Below, piece after piece: positions 56,065-64,000 of a stretch of DNA of 64,000 nucleotides. The DNA is from Platycnemis pennipes (lineage: Eukaryota > Arthropoda > Insecta > Odonata > Platycnemididae). The stretch's first letter is position 1; every line of letters starts with the position of its first letter. Location of the stretch: NCBI GenBank assembly GCA_933228895.1, contig OW121852.1, positions 53,610,872 to 53,674,871 of the forward strand. The letters run 5' to 3'. A program made the position numbers and the translations under genes. The notes beneath the pieces are model-generated. The model saw only the letters and a program-made list of their open reading frames with translations, was not told the origin of the DNA and did no database searches.

Positions 56065-58130
56065 GGAGTTCCGACGTTTGGGGATCATTTTATGTACCTT
56101 TTATTTAAGGTTCCATGTTTAAAAAAAGGATAGTGACTTAACGATTAATTTTCAACCCTATTCTTTCTTTTTTTTACTAAAAGCTTGATGTTGATTATGT
56201 TGACTATCAATTGTCGCTCTAGGAATTAATTTTATTTGAGTGACGTAAAAATTTCATACTTTCTCTCGTCATAAAGCTATTCTTTCCATTTGTTATCGTT
56301 TATTTTGCGTTTTATTTCATTCACACATGGCAAAAGAGCATAGAATCTTTTTCAGTAGTACAAGTGAATCAACTAGTTTTCTCATTCCAACTTAAAAATA
56401 AAGTAATCATTCTGCCGCTTTTTATTCTGTTAGTTTTTCCCCGTCAAATCCGCTGAGACAGGCTGAGAAAGTTTTACAGTAACATCAAGTGAAACACTGA
56501 CGAGGTGCGAAGTGGAAGTCGTCAACTCACGAGAAACCGCTAATTTTTCAGTGTAAGGGTGTAACTAGATATATGGGGATAGCAGAAAATGGAAATTAAT
56601 TTCAAGTAAATTTAAAGGGAAAAGGAGAAAGTATGGGAGTTAGGTGTGATTCTACCCTTTGGTGATACTCGATGTATGTAATGAGAGCAATGTGTTTATT
56701 GGAGGGTGGCAATATTATAGCATGCATATTATTTTAAAACATTATACATATCTGAAATCCACTTTATCACGTTGACATTGAATGGACTTTTGTGGGCTAT
56801 AAAAAGTATTTAACTTGATAGTTTGCTATCTCATGTGATGCTTTCAAACTCGGGCCATTATCACAAATATCCCCCTCATAATTTATTCAGACTTATTCCG
56901 ATTCAAGTTATTTGATTGAAACCCAGGAGTAGACAATACTTCCACATTCAATAGCTTCTGTTTCGTTACAAATAAATTTTAGAGAACAGGGGCCAGTTAG
57001 TAACTGAGCAAATCCTCGACTGACAATCAAATAAGCTAAAAATGAGTTCAATATAATTTTAAAATAAAATAACTTGCACCTCTAAATTCGTTCAAGTTGT
57101 CAAATGGCAACATGGTCGGACTGAAACTTAATTGTAAACCTAGACATTAATATTTCTAATTCACATAAATTTAGGGAGGTAAATCACTTCCGATAGATTT
57201 GCACTTTGTGTGATGGGTAGGTACTTGAACCAGCTACAATGCTATGATCAAAGATCTGCGTGATCTGAGATGTGATTTACCTAAAATAAATACAAAAATT
57301 CTCAGCTCCTGCAAGCAATTAAACACCCAAGGTTGAATTTTTACTCTTTATTCGGAGACTGGGTGATGTAATAGGAGATTACCGACAAAAGCGTCTGAGA
57401 AAAGGTGTTAACATGAGTGAAAAACTACCTTCTAATTCGCGGTTCTTATCCAGTCAAATGGGTAGTATATTACACATTAAATGAGTTCCTTTCTTGGGCC
57501 TAAGGACCAATGTACAGCCTTCAGAAAACCCATCGCCTCCGAGAAACTATCCAGTCATCAAAGCATAGGAAGAGAATTTACCAGCCATGATAAAAAGCCA
57601 GTCTGTGACACGGAACATCTCAAATAATAAGGGAAGGTAATTTCGCGTGAGATTTGGTATCATTTTGATTGACTGATTATCCTTATGCCCTATCCTCATC
57701 ATCGATCAACTGTGAACAATAATGCGTAGTAAAATTCACCATTTTTACCCTACTTCATTACATTGTGTTTAAACATACGTAAGAACAAACATGCCCGGCA
57801 AACATTTGAATTTAACAGTAATTTTTATATCTCATACAGTTTCATCCTTTATTTGTGTCCGAATATTTCTGCTTCCACAATAAAGAGTATCAAATCTTAC
57901 AATTACCATAGAAATTTTAAATTCTAATGGGAAACCGAGTCGGTTGAAAATTGTAAATGAGAGAAAAAGATGGCCTACAAAATGAACCTTGATAAATTTA
58001 CCTCAACTGTTTTCTCTTGCGTTTCTAGCTGAGGGATTATTTTCGTATAGTTTGGGGACTATTAGAGTGATAGTTTCAATATTTAATTCATTAATAAAAA
58101 ATTCAGGAGGGCTGGGGCAGGAAGAAAGTT
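56065..58130. other. A+T-rich DNA, no gene seen
   Basis: About 2 kb with no open frame worth listing and no repeat recognised. Confidence 0.6.
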
Positions 58131-58134
58131 TCAT

Positions 58135-58710
58135 TTTGTAATAACGGAGGGTTGAAGGACAAGAGGCTCCGCTCTCAGCGGAGAGATGGAAGAAGAGAAA
58201 GAGTTTTTCTTTTTAGTTTGGACGGTGCTGGAGCCGGGTCCTGAGATGAGGGGGAGGTTGATGATTGGAGTGGCAAGTGGAGGGAGAGGGCCGAGAGGGG
58301 GGCCTGGCGGAGGAGATGCGTGGCGGGGGAGGGGCGGACGGAGGTGGGAGATATACCGGAGGAACACCTTTCACCACGCGCGCTCAAACACACACGCACC
58401 AACCTGCACACATGCACATGAACACACACAACGCACTCACGCACACTCAAACGCTTGATCTTTCGACGGAAGGTCGTGAGAAAATGCCGTCTGTCTTCAT
58501 TTCCTCATTCCTCGCCTCCTACCTTCTTCTGACCCTCCCCGTTTTCACTCTTTCTGTCTTTTCCGTCATCGTCTTGTTCCTCCCTTCCTTCCATCATCGT
58601 GCCTTTCGTTTGCTTCCACATCTCCTTCCCCGTGCTCCACATTTCCTCTTCCTTTGTTTCTCCGATTGTAATTCGGTGTCGTTTCCTATTTCCTTTTTTA
58701 CTGCTTATTC
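58135..58710. repeat. Purine tract, (CA)n-rich microsatellite and pyrimidine tract
   Basis: G/A-rich plus strand at 58140-58360, an imperfect CA-dinucleotide repeat at about 58386-58452, then C/T-rich sequence at 58490-58700. The 196-codon plus-strand frame (58265-58855) runs through all three and its composition simply follows the repeats. Confidence 0.6.
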
Positions 58711-59011
58711 CCATATTTTGAGAAAACCATCTTTGATGAGTTTGGAATTTATTTCCACGATTAGTGATCCGTATTTGAAAAAGCACGTGGCCATTGGCAG
58801 AGGCCATGAGCGTTTGCTGCTGGAGGATGACATACCCATATACCTTACCAGTTAATCGTAGAATAAAACAAATTTTTTTCATAGCGATAAGCTGACAACA
58901 ACAGTATGCCAAAGCAGCTGATGATTAGGGTGTTTATTAATTTAACGTTAGGTAGGACGATCCACAGTACCCGGCTGTAAAAAGAAGACATTTTCATTTT
59001 ATTGCGGATCA

Positions 59012-59217
59012 AATTGGCATGGTGGCGTGAACACTGGCATCCAATCCCGTGGATCAGGGTTGGAGTCCTAGCATTGGCATATTTTTAGGGGAATACTGGT
59101 CCCCACTTGATTGCAAAGTAGATAGTTTAGTATTCCGTCCATTGGACAAGAAATTAAACCGTTTGCCCCGTGCTGCCTTTCACAGTAGACCTGGGCCGAC
59201 GTCAGATTTCTCTCAAT
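59012..59217 (+). repeat. tRNA-derived SINE, copy 5 (plus strand)
   Basis: On the plus strand: TTGGCATGGTGGCGTGAACA (A-box region), then CAGGGTTGGAGTCCTAGC (B box), then a diverged core (CCGTCCATTGGACAAGAAAT), then the tail (GGGCCGACGTCAGATTTCTC). The order matches the four minus-strand copies. A 70-codon frame across it is incidental. Confidence 0.65.
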
Positions 59218-59219
59218 TA

Positions 59220-60055
59220 TTCCTCCACTTCCTATATTCCAATCTCTTCCCAAGTACCTAACTATTCTTAATACCCATACTACTTTATTTGTGGGTAACC
59301 TACTCTTTCACAATTTAGTAACCAGATTGTCTCGAGACATTACAATATTTTGGGCAACCTACTCATGCATCCAGAATTGAAATAATGAACGGAGGGTGCT
59401 GATTATGTTTATCGTGATAGTTGGCGAATGTTGCCAAATATTCAATTTAAAACCTACCTCTAACTAAACAAAAATTCTGGCCAATACCTAAAATCATTTA
59501 TTAAGACGCATTTCATGAGGATATGAAAGGCATAAATGAATCAATAAAATTATTTTCAAAGCGTGGTCCCACTGTTCCTAAAATCATTTTTCTCCATTCA
59601 ACTGGCCCAGATATTAAATTGTAAATATCACTCCGACATGAATTTAAATAAAAGCCATCGATTGCCGGGCCACGGACTTTTCCCCTTTAAATCTATCCAA
59701 AGTAATTCATGAGAGCACGTCGTTCTACTAAATTACTCTCTAAATTGCCGAAGATATAGGAATTCCTGAGAATTTCGGTGATTTACGCAAAAGAAGGGAA
59801 ATTCTCGGCTATGGATATATAAAAAAAAGCTGCATAATGTTTTTTTCCTAAGGTGTTGCATTTTATTAAATTACCCTCCGCATTTCTCATTATTACCCCA
59901 GGAAGAAAGTGAGCACTAAGAGGGTTAAACTTCTTTCAGCTTCAGTGAATCTGGCAAGGAACACAAAGTCTCGATTAGGCTGGTAGTCCGTGTTTAAGAA
60001 ATAGTTACTGCATCTTCCGAGCCAATTTCCTAGTTTCCCTTTGCCTCAGCAACGT
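59220..60055. other. A+T-rich DNA, no gene seen
   Basis: No element recognised, apart from a GAGCACTAAGAGGGTTAA string at about 59911 that resembles one end of a piggyBac MITE without a partner. Confidence 0.45.
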
Positions 60056-60059
60056 TGGT

Positions 60060-60345
60060 GAAAATACTTACCCCCACCCTGCATCCCCCATCCTCCTTTC
60101 CTCATTTTCGCCACCTTCCCCGGAGCCCTCTCTCCCCACTTCCCCATGCCCCCACCCCGTTCTCCTCGCCAGCTGGAGGGTCCACTCCCTACTAATCATC
60201 CTCCATTCCGTCCCCACCCTCTCGCCTCACGGCCAACGCCAATTTACGAGAGGAAGAAGTTCAGGGGGGAGAGGAGGAAAGGAAAAAAAAGTCGCGCTGC
60301 TATTAATCTGTCTCGTGCTGGCGATATCCAAATTTCATAGCGGTG
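60060..60345 (+). other. Pyrimidine-rich tract ending in purine run
   Basis: C/T-rich plus strand (60070-60240), then G/A-rich (60245-60300). The 64-codon frame here is base-bias driven. Confidence 0.5.
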
Positions 60346-60349
60346 GTGC

Positions 60350-62490
60350 GCGCTCGAAAAAATTGCTCAATTCATAATCAACACTTCGATGGCGATGGGG
60401 TGAGGGAGAGAGTGATTTTTTATTTCCTCCTCGCTCTGATGAAAGCGCTGCCAGCTAGAATATAATGTTCTGATTCGCGTACCTAACTCTTGCTGCCGCC
60501 TCGCCGGCGTGAATTTATTTACTTATTTATTAATATAACGACCGGAAACATAAGTCTTGAAAAATTGGGCTTCGAAAGTATCAAGGAATGCAGTCACCGG
60601 GACCACCAAATTGAAAGTAATAATAGCGTTGAGTGCGAGGAATTAGGGCTTATTTGTCAAGCGAACGCCAAGCATCAAGGTGATTGAAAATGACGACGAG
60701 GAAAAGATTGGAGCGAATGCCGCATTTATGGTGATTTTACGGTACGCATCTGTTGTTATGGAAGGATTAGGTGCGCGAGAAAAAAAAATACCTAGAATTA
60801 TGCCGCAAATAAAATATAACTCTGTGATTGCAGTGAAACAGGGGGATAAAATCAGTTTATGCAATTATTATTGACAAAGATGTTATTATTTCGGCCTCAC
60901 TTAAATGTTACATCATCCATATTTTCTTTTATGGGTTACAAGGAAGAAAGAAGTGGAAAATTGTGAAAATAACGCATTAAAAAGGCATATGCACAATTTC
61001 TATCTTTTCTTTGACTATATAATTCTCTGCCGAAGAAGTAGCATCGACTTCTCAAAGTAAACGAGCACCCTTGCAAACGGTTATCTGAATCTTGCACATC
61101 AACAATCTTACATATACATGACGTATACCTATTATCTTGATCTTAACAGGAAAAGACATGGATAAAAAATTTAACTGCATTTTACGTCACTTCGTGGAAC
61201 AAAATTTTATAAATATCAACTAATCATGTGAAGTCCACTAAAATTCCAACACGTTTTTGTGCTATTATTTGGTGTTTGAATGATGCCCAGTAATTAAAAC
61301 GTGATCTAAATTTCCAAATCAATTCACTTTTCAAAGAAAATTCTTTTTGCTTCATGCATAAGGAAAGAGTTAAATAACGAGGATATTTTTCATGGATACA
61401 TGGATATTGAACATAATGCATGCGGATATTGATAGACCAAATTTGAACAAGCCTTAAACGTAAAGGCTCCATTGCAAAGCTGAACAATTATTTGATAGAA
61501 ATTAAAGAAAATATTGCATTAAGAAGATACACTACGATTACGCATGATATATTTCAAATTTCGGATAGTTTGAATGATGCCTATTGAATTATATTTTTTT
61601 TATAAAGGTAAAATTGAAACATACGTCGACAACGCTGCAAAGAAACGTCAACGAAATAATATAACAGTCAAAAATATTTTTGATGCAGCAGAGACAGTCA
61701 TAAGAAAAAATGAGAAGAAAAATGTGAGGAATTGTTTTTTCTTCGCTTACCATATGTCCATGTCCATAGACCGAGAAAAAGAATATTATCTTAGACAATC
61801 GTATTTTCATCAATGTGGGTTATGCTATTGAACATAAGTTAGCATTTCGGTTACTACCTTCGCAAACCAGTATGCCTAAAAAAACACTATTATGTGTTGG
61901 AAAAAAAATAAAGGCGATACCATAAATTTTGCTGCATTAACTGATTTAATGTATAAATATAAAATAGAATATCAATTAATGTGCGATTATTTAAATAAAT
62001 ATAGTCTTACCTTAGATAACATTAATACTTTTACGGCCTCGTACAAAGTTAATTTATGCTTGGATATTTACTTTACATCTGAAAGGTAAAAGTTTTGAAC
62101 CCGTGCCAATGATTAAAGCCAAATACCCTTGCAGGGGCTCGTAGAAAATATGAATACGAGACTTTAACCCAAAACTAATTAAGTCCGACGTAAACGTTTG
62201 CCTCACAAAAGCCAGAAAAAAAACATCAACGAAAAAGCGAATGAAAAATAAAAGAGTAAGGGAAATCTAAAATATTGTTGGGAAGCAAAAGGAAAGAAAG
62301 AATCAAAAATACCCACTAAGAGTTTAGTAAAGCTTTTTCAATATTTTTCTAATAACGGAAGGGTTTCTTTTTCTTTTATTTGTAAATTTTCTCGAGATAA
62401 ACCTGAATGCTGGAGAAATAATGAGGCTGCGTCATAACGCCCAAACTGATATGTGGAGGACGAGCATGTAAATAATAACGATAAATTTTA
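60350..62490. other. A+T-rich DNA, no gene seen
   Basis: Short frames on both strands, none recognised. The 85-codon plus-strand frame at 61574 overlaps a 74-codon frame on the other strand, typical of A+T-rich noise. Confidence 0.5.
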
Positions 62491-62498
62491 TCTTCCAG

Positions 62499-62582
62499 GA
62501 AGCGATGGCCGTGCGGTATCTTTTGCGCCAGAGGTGGGACTCGGAGCCTTCGTCCGAGGAAAGACTCGATGGCGACGAATGA
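62499..62582 (+). CDS. Candidate 3-prime terminal coding exon, unrecognised
   Basis: A very good acceptor (AAATTTTATCTTCCAG) ends at 62498. It is followed by 27 GC-rich codons reading EAMAVRYLLRQRWDSEPSSE, then ERLDGDE, and a TGA at 62580-62582. The abrupt rise in G+C, the third-position bias and an acidic C-terminus are what a last coding exon looks like. A donor-like GGCAG|GTGGGT after 62594 offers an alternative in which another frame stays open. No family recognised and no upstream exon identified. Confidence 0.35.
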   Translation, partial: EAMAVRYLLRQRWDSEPSSEERLDGDE

Positions 62583-62845
62583 ATGAGTCGGCAGGTGGGT
62601 AGGTATCAATTGCCGACGCATTCTGCACCGGGAATTTTGATGCTGCCGCGTGTGAATACGAAAATAGCTTTCACGAGACCTCGAACATTCAATCACTAAC
62701 CGGCGGAGGAGCGTTCGACGTTATTGCGGACAGCTCCCTACGACAACGAAGAAATATATCGCGCCCACTGAAAAATACGGGGAGTTAACCTGCCGATATG
62801 AGGATGAGAAACCTGTGGGAATAAAAAAGTGGATTTTTCTTCCAG

Positions 62846-62877
62846 GATGAGAATGTCTACCCGTGAGCTCATGGCAG
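62846..62877 (+). other. Possible 32-nt micro-exon
   Basis: The acceptor ATTTTTCTTCCAG ends at 62845 and the donor ATGGCAG|GTAATG follows 62877. One of the three frames is open throughout (MRMSTRELMA). Both splice sites are good, but 32 bases is too little to judge. Joined to the segment ending at 62594 it would create a stop almost at once. Confidence 0.2.
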
Positions 62878-62884
62878 GTAATGT

Positions 62885-64000
62885 ACTCATGTGGTGTTTT
62901 TAGGAATACGATACCCCACAGTGCTCGAGAGGATTGCCTGAAGCTATCCCAACTCTTGCTGGCAGAAATCACATTCTGGAACCGTATGTGTCCTGTCTAC
63001 ATTCTGACGGGGTACACATGAAATGCCAAAAAGGCAATTTTCAAACGTCATCTTCCTCGAGTCCTCGAAAATTATATCCAGTATCTTTTTTTCTCCGACG
63101 ACGGCCGCTATTACAAATGTGAAAACATTGAAAGGATGTCACTTCCGTATTCTTCTGCACTTGCAAGAGTACAATCAACCCGCATGGGAAACTCCATAAT
63201 ATGATATCACTTAGTATGTAATCGAAATATTGATTTCAAACTACATAGGTATAGGAAGTATTGGCATGTTGAAAAAAACCTGTTATACCGATGGCATGCG
63301 TAAAATAGAATACCTACTTATTAAATCAGAACGTTTCCGGACCGGGGAAAAGTTTCTAAAAGTTGTGAAGTAGTAGAGCTATTTAATGGGGAAAAATGGA
63401 TACTCCACGCATGCTTTACGCTCTATGCAATAATGGACCGGACAAGTGCATCATATATTAATCCTTTTCATTTACCAAAATTAAGGTTAAATAATTATAA
63501 ATCAGGAAAATTGAATAGTTTACACAGAGAAGATGAGACTACTAAACTAAGTAAATGTAGAATTTAATTCTCAAACAATGGAATGAAATCACTCATCAGG
63601 AAATTCCCAAATTACATGATAATATACGACTACTAATTCCAGTGATTAATCAATAGGGTTAGAACGATTTAACATCATCTTATATAATACACAAACCCTT
63701 ATGCCATGAGATTTCATATTTGACCAACAACTGAAGACTATAAAACTGTGGGATTCAGGGAAATCTCATTTACGATTATAAAAAAGCTAAAAAAATTAAA
63801 AGTATGAATCACTCGAAAACGTGGGGTGGAGGAAATTACACACACGCAGGGTAAAAGTGGAAAGCTACTGGAACAAATAATTTTTATATATTGAGATATG
63901 TATATGATATCCGTATTAAAGAGGAAATTACGTCAAAGCCTAAAATTTTGAGGTGACAGAAATGATTGATCTGATGGGGAGCAGATGATGATACTTAAAA
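62885..64000. other. Non-coding, nothing recognised
   Basis: Mixed then A+T-rich sequence to the end of the window. Short frames only. Confidence 0.5.

Noticed and set aside
58265..58855. 196-codon plus-strand frame with THTH-type repeats
   Set aside because: It crosses a purine tract, a CA microsatellite and a pyrimidine tract; its content simply mirrors these.
59860..59930. AAGAGGGTTAA resembling a piggyBac MITE end
   Set aside because: No complementary TTAACCCTT end at a sensible distance.
1..64000. Functional tRNA or rRNA genes, CRISPR arrays, bacterial operons, ribosome-binding sites, integrases
   Set aside because: None found. The tRNA-like blocks lack a full cloverleaf and sit on SINE cores, and no regularly spaced direct repeats were seen.

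Overview
This window looks like nuclear DNA of an arthropod, most likely an insect. No species can be named from the sequence. The evidence is long A+T-rich stretches without sustained open frames, several families of decayed non-LTR retrotransposons, tRNA-derived SINEs, and short inverted-repeat elements with duplicated target sites, interrupted by GC-rich or CpG-rich islands. There is no bacterial gene layout: no operons, no ribosome-binding sites, and no intact chromosomal coding frame with a recognisable conserved domain. Most long open frames here are low-complexity readings of purine or pyrimidine tracts.

Region by region. 1-1.4 kb: two short exon-like segments, TATA-like boxes and a pyrimidine tract. 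1.4-10 kb: mostly featureless A+T-rich DNA with purine/pyrimidine tracts, a tRNA-like block at 4.7 kb and unrecognised minus-strand frames near 5 kb. 10.4 kb and 19.6-19.97 kb: 3-prime ends of old LINEs of one type. 19.2, 25.7, 31.8, 35.3 and 59.0 kb: five copies of one tRNA-derived SINE family. 29.0, 38.8, 45.0, 48.1, 50.0 and 55.6 kb: miniature inverted-repeat elements of several superfamilies (hAT-like, Mutator-like, piggyBac-like, pogo/Tigger-like). 30.9 kb: a remnant resembling a Tigger/CENP-B DNA-binding domain. 37.9-40.9 kb: a decayed minus-strand LINE with a MITE nested in it. 42.2-43.4 kb: the best coding region in the window, a 5-prime-truncated reverse transcriptase with its YADD motif intact. 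45.05 kb and 52.15-53.03 kb: two copies of another LINE 3-prime end, the second with about 180 codons of reverse-transcriptase C-terminal region.

A repeated theme is long strand-asymmetric purine or pyrimidine tracts (about a dozen, 150-500 bp each), several containing GA-dinucleotide runs and lying next to CpG-rich DNA at about 16, 20, 26, 34, 36-37 and 47 kb. These could be regulatory DNA between or inside host genes. Host coding potential is limited to short frames bounded by plausible splice sites (at 0.2, 22.9, 37.6, 41.6, 48.5, 49.3 and 62.5 kb). None is recognised as a known protein and each may be chance.

I found no clear new multi-gene system. The most useful observations are the SINE family, the structurally well-defined MITEs, the nested insertion that gives a relative age, the GA-rich islands and the few exon candidates.
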